DNA from: Ruminococcaceae bacterium BL-4
GTDB lineage: Bacteria > Bacillota > Clostridia > Oscillospirales > Acutalibacteraceae
Direction: 5' to 3'
Length of the DNA: 64,000 nucleotides
NCBI GenBank assembly: GCA_902809935.1
Contig: LR778134.1
Coordinates: forward strand, 1,240,001-1,304,000
Position 1 is the stretch's first letter; every line of letters begins with the position of its first letter. Positions 27,362-34,706 of the stretch are shown here, piece by piece. The notes under the pieces are model-generated. The model was not told the origin of the DNA and made no database searches. It saw nothing but the letters and a program-made list of their open reading frames with translations. The position numbers were made by a program, and so were the translations under genes.

Positions 27362-27793
27362 ATAGGGGCAGTTTCAGCTCTATTGCACATGGACAACCGT
27401 ATTTTTTCCGCTGGTATTGATATTCGTTATCCGGTGACTTCTGATGGAAAAACGATTGCAAAATCAATCACTGCTACGGCGGCCGGATATGGAATTGCCT
27501 GCAAAATTCATGGCAATTCTGAACCGCTCTTCATTCCAGAAGATGCACCTTTTATCGAACTGCTTAAAGAAGGATACGCTCATGTAATGGGAGAAAATCC
27601 TGCTTTATATGCAACTGGAGGCGGCACTTATGCCCGTGAACTTCATGGACGCGGTGTTGCTTTTCGGCCCTTCTTCTCCGAAGAAGGGGATCGTCGTCTG
27701 CATAATTCCAACGAAAATATTGGTCTTACCTATTTTATGAAGCATGCCGAAATTTGTATGGAAACGATGTATTTGATGGCTACAAAACCATAA
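27362..27793 (+). pseudogene. M20 dipeptidase (PepV-like), 5'-truncated
   Basis: Encodes only the C-terminal ~140 residues of a PepV/M20A dipeptidase: AGIDIRYPVTSDGKTIAKSI, then FIELLKEGYAHVMGENPALY, ATGGGTYARELHGRGVAFRP and RRLHNSNENIG, containing the late metal-ligand His. The N-terminal catalytic part (HxD motif) is missing and no start with a ribosome site is evident. The sequence left of ~27360 is unrelated. Confidence 0.75.
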
Positions 27794-27842
27794 ATGGCTC
27801 TTTTTTGATCAATCCAAACAATTTCAAATATTCATAACAAGA

Positions 27843-27879
27843 AAAGAGACATCGACTAAAATCGGTGTCTCTTTTTTTA
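27843..27879 (+). terminator. Rho-independent terminator
   Basis: Arms AAAGAGACATCGA/TCGGTGTCTCTTT around a 6-base loop, followed by T-rich sequence. It insulates the DUF2712 locus from the dead peptidase gene. Confidence 0.8.
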
Positions 27880-27966
27880 TTTTATTGCTTAAAAAATACA
27901 CAGATACTTCGACATCATATGATCTATGCAACAAATCTCAAAGTATTTATTTGTATAATATGAGCA

Positions 27967-27995
27967 TTGAACTTACTTTTTTGAAATGATATGAT
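27967..27995 (+). promoter_or_regulatory. Promoter of the first (decayed) peptide unit
   Basis: TTGAAC (27967-27972), 17 bases, TATGAT (27990-27995). Nearly identical to the promoter at 28941-28969 in front of the intact DUF2712 gene. Confidence 0.7.
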
Positions 27996-28007
27996 TAAAA
28001 TGGTAAA

Positions 28008-28075
28008 AGTTAGCAGCACTATCATTTAGTTGCTTCCTTTGCCACACCTATTTTAGCAATCAATGACTTCGTCTA
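28008..28075 (+). pseudogene. Decayed DUF2712 signal-peptide sequence
   Basis: This 68-base stretch aligns with the signal-peptide codons of the intact gene at ~29080-29145: both contain TAGCAGCA, a GTTGCT/GCTGCT-T-C-C/CGCT segment, then CACA-CTRTTTTAGCAAT. No reading frame survives. It follows the duplicated promoter and precedes the first accessory gene, exactly as in the intact unit, so it is the residue of a lost peptide gene. Confidence 0.55.
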
Positions 28076-28102
28076 ATAAAACATTTCATTTTTAACATTC
28101 GT

Positions 28103-28150
28103 AAGAGCTGGAACGATCAATTATTTTTTAATTCCAACTCTTATTTTTTA
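28103..28150 (+). terminator. Intra-locus terminator/attenuator, copy 1
   Basis: Arms AAGAGCTGGAA (28103-28113) and TTCCAACTCTT (28132-28142), then a T-run. It ends just before the AGGAGG of the first accessory gene. The same element precedes the second accessory gene at 29532-29578. It could reduce transcription of the downstream genes relative to the peptide. Confidence 0.7.
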
Positions 28151-28168
28151 CTAAAAAGGAGGAATCCC

Positions 28169-28870
28169 ATGTCCAAAAAAGTTGTCAGAACGGTACTTTT
28201 TTCGGTCCTGCTTGCTCTAATGGGAATCGTGATCCTGTTTGTTGCTTTAAAGGACAAGCTGCTTTTACCGGCATCCAATCTATGGACAAAGCCTTCTGCT
28301 CCTTCGTCAGCTGTTACTTCGGGGACTGCAAGTGAAGATGAATCAGCAGTAAATGCATTGGAACCTAAAATTTCGGTTCCAATGGGAGAAGCTGTCACCG
28401 TATATGACTTGCTTTTTACTGTTCATGATTTTACAACGACAAAACAGTGCGATGGCAGTTTTTCAATTACAGACATGATTAAAAGCTTCAACTGCAATGA
28501 AGACGGCAGCTTCAGCAATGAATATAATTATTTCCTTACGAATTTAACGGTCGAAAATCCAACGGATCAGGATATCGAATATTATTTAAATGCCTTTGAA
28601 TTTCATTGCTTTGATGAAAATGGGGAAAAAGTTTCCCCCAGTATTGACGAAGTTTACAGTTATGATAAAAATAAAAAAGAATTTATTCCCGGAAAAAAAG
28701 ATTATTTTCGATATGTCTTTTCTGCGCACAGCAAAGAGACTTTTCACCTGGTCAGCATCATAACCGACGAAAATCTTAAAAAGATTGCTCATATTCATTT
28801 TGTAGTCAGCCAGTCCGGATATACTTCCCATGGAATTGATGAGTCAGCCAGAGCGATTATCTTAAAGTAG
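28169..28870 (+). CDS. Membrane-anchored accessory protein of the DUF2712/ABC locus, copy 1
   Basis: 233 residues. One N-terminal transmembrane anchor (~8-28, VLFSVLLALMGIVILFVALK), a Ser/Thr/Ala-rich linker (~35-58) and an extracytoplasmic beta-rich domain (~65-233) reminiscent of DUF4352/DUF5105-type proteins (NLTVENPTDQDIEYYLNAFE). About 85-90% of residues look the same as in the copy at 29598. May be an immunity or substrate-presenting lipoprotein-like partner of the exporter; no function is established. AGGAGG ribosome site. Confidence 0.65.
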   Translation: MSKKVVRTVLFSVLLALMGIVILFVALKDKLLLPASNLWTKPSAPSSAVTSGTASEDESAVNALEPKISVPMGEAVTVYDLLFTVHDFTTTKQCDGSFSITDMIKSFNCNEDGSFSNEYNYFLTNLTVENPTDQDIEYYLNAFEFHCFDENGEKVSPSIDEVYSYDKNKKEFIPGKKDYFRYVFSAHSKETFHLVSIITDENLKKIAHIHFVVSQSGYTSHGIDESARAIILK

Positions 28871-28940
28871 CAAAAGAGCATTTCACGGCCAAATAATTTA
28901 TATAACAAATTTCAGAGTATTTATTTGTCTAATATGAGCA
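28871..28940 (+). repeat. Remnant of permease 5' end
   Basis: AAAGAGCATTTCACGGCCAA matches the start of the permease gene at ~30340-30362 (the RAFHGR codons), directly after the accessory gene stop as in the second unit. About 50 bases around the permease start codon are deleted. Evidence for a tandem duplication of the whole peptide-accessory-permease front. Confidence 0.55.
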
Positions 28941-28969
28941 TTGAACCTCCTTTTTTGAAATGATATGAT
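28941..28969 (+). promoter_or_regulatory. Promoter of the DUF2712 peptide gene
   Basis: TTGAAC (28941-28946), 17-base spacer, TATGAT (28964-28969). It gives a leader of roughly 90 bases before the start at 29068. Confidence 0.7.
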
Positions 28970-29067
28970 GGAAATGGTAATAATTGGTTTTTAAAAGAGG
29001 CGAGTCCATTGCAAAATTTTTCTTCATGGTATGCTTGAGACTTTTAATAAAAATGGAGATGAAATTT

Positions 29068-29517
29068 ATGAAATTGAAAAAAATAGCAGCATCCTTATTT
29101 GTAGCTGCTTTCGCTGTCACATCTGTTTTAGCAATGAATCCATTTTCGGCCAGTGCAGCAGGTAATTATGAAGATTCTCGTCGCGCCCTTCGTTATAACG
29201 GTGATGGCTGTTCCATCGACACCCCTAGCCGTCCAAAATTGGACTATACCTCCAGCTATATTAACGATGATGCCTCCGATGATTATCCATTATCCGTTGA
29301 TGTGGTTGGAACATATGATGCTAATCCTATTTGTTATATTATTCCAGACTGGAATCGCTGCACCTATGGCGACCGTCAAACAGTCAGTTTAGGAGAATCG
29401 AGTTATCTTCCGAATCTTGTCAAAGAGAGAGGATTTTCCTATGCAAACTTCAGCATAGATGTTCAATCTTACGATCCCTGTTGGGTTAGCTTTTTGTGGA
29501 GCCCTGACAGCATTTAA
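29068..29517 (+). CDS. Secreted DUF2712-like small protein
   Basis: 149 residues from ATG 29068 (GGAG 9 bases upstream). Clear Sec signal peptide (MKLKKIAASLFVAAFAVTSV, cleavage probably after SASA near 31). The mature part starts NYEDSRRALRYNGDG and ends WVSFLWSPDSI, the start and end pattern I associate with DUF2712 proteins. Four cysteines at most, and no lanthipeptide leader. Followed by accessory and ABC-transporter genes, so it may be a bacteriocin-like or signalling protein, or the sensed substrate. Function unproven. Confidence 0.7.
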   Translation: MKLKKIAASLFVAAFAVTSVLAMNPFSASAAGNYEDSRRALRYNGDGCSIDTPSRPKLDYTSSYINDDASDDYPLSVDVVGTYDANPICYIIPDWNRCTYGDRQTVSLGESSYLPNLVKERGFSYANFSIDVQSYDPCWVSFLWSPDSI

Positions 29518-29531
29518 TTTTTAACTTTGAT

Positions 29532-29578
29532 AAGAGTTGGAACGATCAATGATTTTTAAATTCCAACTCTTATTTTTT
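29532..29578 (+). terminator. Intra-locus terminator/attenuator, copy 2
   Basis: Arms AAGAGTTGGAA (29532-29542) and TTCCAACTCTT (29561-29571), then a T-run. Located 14 bases after the peptide gene stop and ending 8 bases before AGGAGG. It would favour peptide over transporter expression. Confidence 0.75.
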
Positions 29579-29597
29579 ACTAAAAAGGAGGAATCCC

Positions 29598-30296
29598 ATG
29601 CCCAAAAAAGTTGTCAGAACGGTACTTTTTTCGGTCCTGCTTGCTCTAATGGGAATCGTGATCCTGTTTGTTGCTTTAAAGGACAAGCTGCTTTTGCCGG
29701 CGTCCAATCTATGGACAAAGCCTTCTGCTCCTTCGTCGGCTGTTGCTTCGGGAACTGCAAGTGAAGAGGAAGCAGCAGTAGACCCCTTCGAACCTAAGAT
29801 TTCGGTTCCAATGGGCGAAGCCGTCACCACATGTGATCTTCTTTTTACCGTTCATGATTTTACAACGACAAAACAGTACGATGACAGTTTTCCGATTACA
29901 GACATGATTAAAAATTACAATTGCAATGAAGACGGCAGTTTCAGCAATGAATATAATTATTTTATTACGAATTTAACGGTCGAAAATCCGACCGATCAGG
30001 ATATCGAATATTATTTAAATGCCTTTGAGTTTCATTGTTTTGATGAAAATGAAAAAAAATTTTCTCCAAGTATTGACGAAGTTTACAGTTATGATAAAAA
30101 TAAAAAAGAGTTTATTCCCGGAAAAAAAGATTATTTTCGACATGTTTTTTCTGCGCACAGCAAAGAGACTTTTCATCTAGTCAGCGTCGTAACGGACGAA
30201 CATCTTAAAAAGCTTGCTCATATTCATTTTATAGTCGATCCCGGATATACTTCCCATGGAATTGATGAATCAGCCAGAGCGATTATCTTAAAGTAA
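29598..30296 (+). CDS. Membrane-anchored accessory protein of the DUF2712/ABC locus, copy 2
   Basis: 232 residues, same build as the 28169 paralogue: N-terminal transmembrane anchor, acidic Ser/Ala-rich linker (ASGTASEEEAAVDPFE) and an extracellular domain with the same core (EYYLNAFEFHCFD). Differences are scattered point changes, indicating an older duplication than the 2.3-kb block. Followed after 16 bases by the first permease gene, so this copy is the one in operon with the transporter. Confidence 0.65.
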   Translation: MPKKVVRTVLFSVLLALMGIVILFVALKDKLLLPASNLWTKPSAPSSAVASGTASEEEAAVDPFEPKISVPMGEAVTTCDLLFTVHDFTTTKQYDDSFPITDMIKNYNCNEDGSFSNEYNYFITNLTVENPTDQDIEYYLNAFEFHCFDENEKKFSPSIDEVYSYDKNKKEFIPGKKDYFRHVFSAHSKETFHLVSVVTDEHLKKLAHIHFIVDPGYTSHGIDESARAIILK

Positions 30297-30312
30297 CCAA
30301 AGGGGATTTTAT

Positions 30313-31140
30313 ATGAAACAACTTATCAAATTAGAAATCGGCAGAGCGTTTCACGGCCGAATGTTTTATATTTCCATTTTAATTGGAAGTATTTTAAGCT
30401 TACTGCAGATTATCTCTCATGTTATTCCGGTTTCAATGAACATTGATTTGTATTTGACACAAAAGGACTTGCCGCTTTTATATCCGGGGTGGCTTTTCTC
30501 CTCATGGCTCGGCGGGAATGTATTTGATATCGAAAGTTTTCTTTTCTATCTTTTACTCCCAATTCTGGCGGTTCTTCCATTTGGAGACAGCTATTTTACC
30601 GATCGAAAAAGCGGATACCTAAAAAATGTTTATATCCGAACAAAAAAGAAAAATTATTTAACCGCCAAAGCAGTTGCAGCTTTTCTTTCGGGAGGAACGG
30701 CCGTTGTAATTCCGCTTCTTTTAAACCTCGCGCTTGCAGCGCTGTTTCTACCGGCGTTAAAACCTGAACCAACCGCACCTTATGGCAGTATCTCAGCAGA
30801 AAGCATGTGGGGGGAATTATACTATTCCAGTCCGTGGGCGTATGTCTTTGCTTATCTTCTCATTGATTTTATATTTGCGGGAATTTTCGCTCTGATCGCG
30901 CTGGGAATCAGTCAGGCTGCCGATTATCGCTTTATCGTCATTCTTTTCCCGCTGTTTCTTTATCTTTTTATTTATTCTATTGCAAAGCTTTTGCACGCAC
31001 ACGCTTTTGCACCAGTAGACTTTTTAAATCCCGGCTTTGGATGTGGAAATTCTTTTTCGATTATTCTTGGAGAAGGTGCCGCTCTCGCGGGTTTAGGTCT
31101 TGGGACATTCTGGATTGGAGGGAGGCAGGAAACCTATTAA
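30313..31140 (+). CDS. ABC-2-type membrane protein 1 of the DUF2712 locus
   Basis: 275 residues, about six transmembrane segments. The pattern resembles ABC-2 permeases of peptide-resistance exporters: cytoplasmic start KQLIKLEIGRAFHGRMFYIS, first helix ~20-40, a long extracytoplasmic loop with WLGGNVFDIESFLFY, then GDSYFTDRKSGYLKNVYIRT, a typical 'R.kG..k.i..r..k..Y..aK' cytoplasmic segment. Partner of the ATPase encoded at 32755. Directly follows the accessory gene. Confidence 0.75.
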   Translation: MKQLIKLEIGRAFHGRMFYISILIGSILSLLQIISHVIPVSMNIDLYLTQKDLPLLYPGWLFSSWLGGNVFDIESFLFYLLLPILAVLPFGDSYFTDRKSGYLKNVYIRTKKKNYLTAKAVAAFLSGGTAVVIPLLLNLALAALFLPALKPEPTAPYGSISAESMWGELYYSSPWAYVFAYLLIDFIFAGIFALIALGISQAADYRFIVILFPLFLYLFIYSIAKLLHAHAFAPVDFLNPGFGCGNSFSIILGEGAALAGLGLGTFWIGGRQETY

Positions 31141-31900
31141 ACATATAAATAACAGTCAAAAACTGATTTTTAAAGAAAAATATCTTTATCTCGCTTATGC
31201 AGCCGCCCTTCCATTTTTCCTCTTTCTTTTCCTCTCTTCGGAATATGCTTCCTACCAAAAGGAAGGATATTTTCTATGCTATGCGGACTGCTTTTGCAGC
31301 GTTTGTATAGCATCTGTTCTAGGACTTTTTTTCGTTCCATTTGTGTTTTTTATGACCTGCTTTTTATCGGAACGAATTTTTTCGAGTCAGATGATCTTAC
31401 GGCTTAAAAAACGGGAAACTGTTTGGAATCTACAGGTGATCATTCTCATAAAAACAGCATTTTACTGTTCTACTTATTTGACCGCCTGGACTGCATTTCT
31501 CGGGACCTTCTTTTCCAATCAGATTTTAAATTGGAATAAGCAGAGAAGTATCTTTTTCCTAACTACACAAGCAACGGTCGGGAGCTATTCTATTGGGGAA
31601 ATTGTGCTGCTATTTTGGCTGTGCTCTTTTTTGCTGTTCGCTGCCATTCCGCTTTGCGCGCTGTTAACTCAATGGATCAGTGGAAAAGAAATCGTAGGGT
31701 GGCTTTATTTGATTTTGATAACCGGCTGGAATATGGCCTCCCCCTTTAAGCTCTTGAGCGGAAAACTTTATCTCTGGTATCGAAGTTTTTTAGAGCCTTC
31801 CATTTTTGCAGTGGGGATTTTCGGCTGTATCGGTTTGATTTTTGTCCTGTGGATGATCGGGAAAAAGCAAGCAAGAAGAAAGGACTTTTGGAATGCATAA
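31136..31900 (+). CDS. Membrane protein 2 of the DUF2712 locus (non-ATG start)
   Basis: About 254 residues with six or so hydrophobic segments (YLAYAAALPFFLFLFLSS; CIASVLGLFFVPFVFFM). Contains RLKKRETVWNLQVIILIKTA, analogous to the permease cytoplasmic segment. There is no ATG in the right place. A very strong GGAGGGAGG (31118-31126) points to an ATT at 31136 overlapping the previous stop; TTG codons at 31100 and 31115 are alternatives. Translational coupling is therefore likely. Probably a second, divergent permease subunit. Confidence 0.6.
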   Translation: MKHINNSQKLIFKEKYLYLAYAAALPFFLFLFLSSEYASYQKEGYFLCYADCFCSVCIASVLGLFFVPFVFFMTCFLSERIFSSQMILRLKKRETVWNLQVIILIKTAFYCSTYLTAWTAFLGTFFSNQILNWNKQRSIFFLTTQATVGSYSIGEIVLLFWLCSFLLFAAIPLCALLTQWISGKEIVGWLYLILITGWNMASPFKLLSGKLYLWYRSFLEPSIFAVGIFGCIGLIFVLWMIGKKQARRKDFWNA

Positions 31901-32765
31901 AGAAAATCAAGGGACCGTCCTTCATCAGCTGCGTTATGATATTTACCATGGCACCCGCAACAATTGGCTCCAATACGTCGGCTTTATTTTTGTCTTTATC
32001 TTGATTCATTCCTTCTTTTTGACGCATTGGCAGACTTTATTCTCTCATGGTGTGGTAAATGCTAGTCCCAGCTGCTGGGATTATATTCTGGATTTTTTCA
32101 AAGGAATCCAGAAAGTCTCTTTTACTGATCGTCGGGAGAGGTTCGATCTTCCAATTCCGTTTTTACTGTTTAATTTATCTTTGACATTTACAATCGGAAA
32201 ATATGCCTGCTGTGATTTAGAAGGAATCGGACTTCTGACCCTGCTGCAGTCTAAAAAGCGCAGCATCTGGTGGGGTGGAAAATGCCTATGGTGCGTTTTC
32301 CACGTCCTCTGCGTATATGCTCTGCTCTTTCTGACTTCATTTTGTTTTTCTGCCTTAAACGGAAACAGCTCGATGGAGTTTACCCCGCAGTTAAACCAAG
32401 CCTTATCGCAAATTCCAACCCAAACATTCGAAAAATGGACCTTGCTGCAAGCAACATTTTTTCTGCCGATATTGGTATCGATCGCGCTGGCTTTTTTGCA
32501 GTTGAGCCTGTCGCTGTGGATTCCTCCGGTTTTCAGTATGCTTGTCATTATCTGTCTGTTGGTTATCTCCGCCTATTTCTGCAATCCGCTTCTGATCGGA
32601 AATTATTTTATGCTGCTGCGGTCAGATTTGGTTTTAGAAGACGGTGTCTCTTTACAGACAGGCTATCTTGTGAGTAGCGGACTTTTACTTCTCAGCTTTT
32701 TCTGTGGAAAAATCCGTTTTTGCAGGATGGACTTTTTATCCAGGAGTGAAATTTATGAAAATTGA
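31893..32765 (+). CDS. Membrane protein 3 of the DUF2712 locus
   Basis: 290 residues with roughly six transmembrane segments (YVGFIFVFILIHSFFL; LLFNLSLTFTIGKYA; FFLPILVSIALAFLQLSLSL). It overlaps the previous gene by 8 bases. Contains GLLTLLQSKKRSIWWGGKCL, again like the ABC-2 cytoplasmic loop. Together with the two preceding genes it gives an unusual set of three permease-like subunits for one ATPase. Confidence 0.65.
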   Translation: MHKENQGTVLHQLRYDIYHGTRNNWLQYVGFIFVFILIHSFFLTHWQTLFSHGVVNASPSCWDYILDFFKGIQKVSFTDRRERFDLPIPFLLFNLSLTFTIGKYACCDLEGIGLLTLLQSKKRSIWWGGKCLWCVFHVLCVYALLFLTSFCFSALNGNSSMEFTPQLNQALSQIPTQTFEKWTLLQATFFLPILVSIALAFLQLSLSLWIPPVFSMLVIICLLVISAYFCNPLLIGNYFMLLRSDLVLEDGVSLQTGYLVSSGLLLLSFFCGKIRFCRMDFLSRSEIYEN

Positions 32766-33438
32766 AATACATAATTTATCGAAGGTAATTCGAAAAGCGA
32801 CAATTTTGGATCAGATCTCGCTTGTAATGGAAAGCGGAAAGATTTATGGGCTGCAGGGCAGAAATGGTTCTGGAAAGACTATGCTGATGCGCTGCATCTG
32901 TGGACTGGTTTACCCCACAGAAGGGGAAATTTGGATTGATGAAAAAAAACTCAACCAAGACATTTCTTTTCCGCAGAGCATTGGAGCATTGATCGAAAAC
33001 CCTGGATTTATCGGCAGCTATTCCGGATTTCAAAATCTAAAGCTGCTGGCTTCCATTAATCCAACTATTGATGACGCCCAAATAGCATCAAGCATGGAGC
33101 GTCTCGGGCTTATCCCGGATGACCGCAAAAAATACCGAAAATATTCATTGGGAATGAAGCAAAAACTCGGAATTGCAGCGGCTCTCATGGAAAATCCCGA
33201 CTTGATCCTCCTCGACGAGCCATTTAATGCGCTGGACGAAAAAAGCATCGCGGTCGTAAAAGACATCCTGCTCGAAAAGAAAAAGCAAGGAACTTTAATT
33301 CTGCTTTCCTGCCATGACCACGAGGATTTAGAGCAGATCTGCGATGAAATTTTCGTGATTCAGGATGGAAAACAGATTCGGACTTATTCTCCACTTAAAG
33401 AATCAGAGAGGTCTAAAACAAATGAAGAAGAAACATAA
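32755..33438 (+). CDS. ABC transporter ATP-binding protein of the DUF2712 locus
   Basis: 227 residues from ATG 32755, which overlaps the upstream gene's end; an upstream in-frame start at 32704 lies deep inside that gene. Walker A GRNGSGKT (~36), Q-loop region GALIENPGF, signature YSLGMKQKLG (~127, a variant of LSGGQ usual in peptide/antibiotic exporters) and Walker B LILLDEPFNALD (~150), with the switch His in LLSCHDHEDL. Energises the neighbouring permeases. Confidence 0.9.
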   Translation: MKIEIHNLSKVIRKATILDQISLVMESGKIYGLQGRNGSGKTMLMRCICGLVYPTEGEIWIDEKKLNQDISFPQSIGALIENPGFIGSYSGFQNLKLLASINPTIDDAQIASSMERLGLIPDDRKKYRKYSLGMKQKLGIAAALMENPDLILLDEPFNALDEKSIAVVKDILLEKKKQGTLILLSCHDHEDLEQICDEIFVIQDGKQIRTYSPLKESERSKTNEEET

Positions 33439-33991
33439 GGGTTTAAAAATTCTGGGAATCGTTCTCGGCTGCGGATTGCTGATTGGATATGTTGTGCGTG
33501 TTTTTACGCTGAATCAGAAATACCCTCAGCCGCAGGTACAAACATTCTCCATGAACGAATGGGCTGATTATGATGGAATTGAGGTAAAAGTCACACAAGC
33601 ACAGATCAAAAATCAAGACTTCATGGTGGAAAACCAACTCATAACGACTGCGCCGGCTCCCGGAAGAGAGGCTAAGTTGCTATTAGTCACAATGGAGCTA
33701 AAAAACAGCAGCACAGAAACAGCACAGGGACGAGTCTATTTGACGGAGGCAGAATCTGGCGCATGGAATAACGGAGTCGCAGCAGAGTTGGTTTCAAACG
33801 TCAATAAACCTGGAACTTCATTGAGCGCTCCAATGAAATCCGGAGAAAGCAAAACCGTTGTTTTGCCATTTTTGATTAACCATGTACAGATGACCGACAC
33901 TTCATGGGCCCATGCAGAAGGTCGCTTCTATGATTTGGTACTAGGGCTTTATCCGACCAAAAAAATAATTCCACTGCAAATTACATCTTAA
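33422..33991 (+). CDS. Membrane-anchored DUF4352/DUF5028-like protein
   Basis: 189 residues from ATG 33422, overlapping the ATPase gene's end. N-terminal transmembrane anchor (~8-27, LGIVLGCGLLIGYVVRVF), then a beta-sandwich-like exported domain (LLLVTMELKNSSTETAQGRV; GESKTVVLPFL). It resembles the accessory proteins upstream in topology but not in sequence. Last gene of the locus; a terminator follows at 34044-34090. Possibly an immunity or bacitracin-transport-accessory-like protein. Confidence 0.6.
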   Translation: MKKKHKGLKILGIVLGCGLLIGYVVRVFTLNQKYPQPQVQTFSMNEWADYDGIEVKVTQAQIKNQDFMVENQLITTAPAPGREAKLLLVTMELKNSSTETAQGRVYLTEAESGAWNNGVAAELVSNVNKPGTSLSAPMKSGESKTVVLPFLINHVQMTDTSWAHAEGRFYDLVLGLYPTKKIIPLQITS

Positions 33992-34043
33992 AATTATCTT
34001 TTTATTGATTGCACCCACATTGTAAAATTACAACATAAATCTA

Positions 34044-34090
34044 CCCCCAGACAGAATCGTGCGTTTTCGTTTCACTATTCTATCTGGGGG
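34044..34090 (+). terminator. Terminator of the DUF2712 locus
   Basis: Long hairpin with arms CCCCCAGA(C)AGAAT and ATTCT(A)TCTGGGGG, followed by CATTTTATC. About 55 bases after the last stop. Confidence 0.65.
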
Positions 34091-34257
34091 CATTTTATCG
34101 AATTTTATAGCCGCCAACATTTTTAAATTCTACTGCTAATCAATAGAAAGCATTTGTCTGTGAATATTTTAGGTAGACACATTGATTGCATTAATCGGTA
34201 CACTCGTCCGACACTGATGTTTATGCCATAATCATAACCGAGGATATATGCGATTTT

Positions 34258-34326
34258 ATAATTGCTATTTATGGAAGTAAGAAAAAATCAAATAAGTTAA
34301 CAGGATTTATGCCACTTTTGAAATGA
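34258..34326 (+). pseudogene. DUF2000 C-terminal fragment
   Basis: Encodes AIYGSKKKSNKLTGFMPLLK and a TGA at 34324-34326, the normal tail of DUF2000 proteins. The rest of the gene is absent. The next 130 bases match those after the DUF2000 remnant at 22326 (terminator, then GCCACGAAAC hairpin), so both are ends of the same duplicated unit. Confidence 0.6.
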
Positions 34327-34706
34327 TTAGCATATAAAAACTGCGCAGTTGCAGAGTTTTCTCTCTGCGACTTGCGCTTTTTGTATTTTACAGCCCACAA
34401 TTAAAATAGACGACACAAAAAGGGCCACGAAACATTTTAGTTTCGTGGCCTAGATGGTGCGGGTAATTCGAGTTATGAATGAACCATCCATTCGTGGTTA
34501 TTTATCTTGTGATTATGAGTGCTTACCTCAAATACCGTGTTTCACAAATTTGCATGATTTGATAAATTGGGCTTTTTGTAATGTTAGTTTATATAAAAAC
34601 TATTAATTGCTACTTGTAATAATGTCTCGAAGAAGTTATTAATCGAAACTGTAAAATCCGGATAGCTTTTTACCAAATGCCAAAGGATGCGTCTACATCG
34701 GTTTTA
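34327..34706. repeat. Repeat block: terminator, GCCACGAAAC hairpin and conserved 200-bp segment
   Basis: Holds a terminator (GCGCAG.../...CTTGCGC then T-run, ~34337-34385) and the hairpin at 34423-34450 followed by TAGATGGTGCGGGTAATTCG. A conserved segment to 34651 (with GAATGAACCATCCATTCGTG) recurs at ~55246-55345, ~60220-60330 and 62740-62927. It lies downstream of the minus-strand DUF4417 gene. No gene recognised. Confidence 0.7.
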
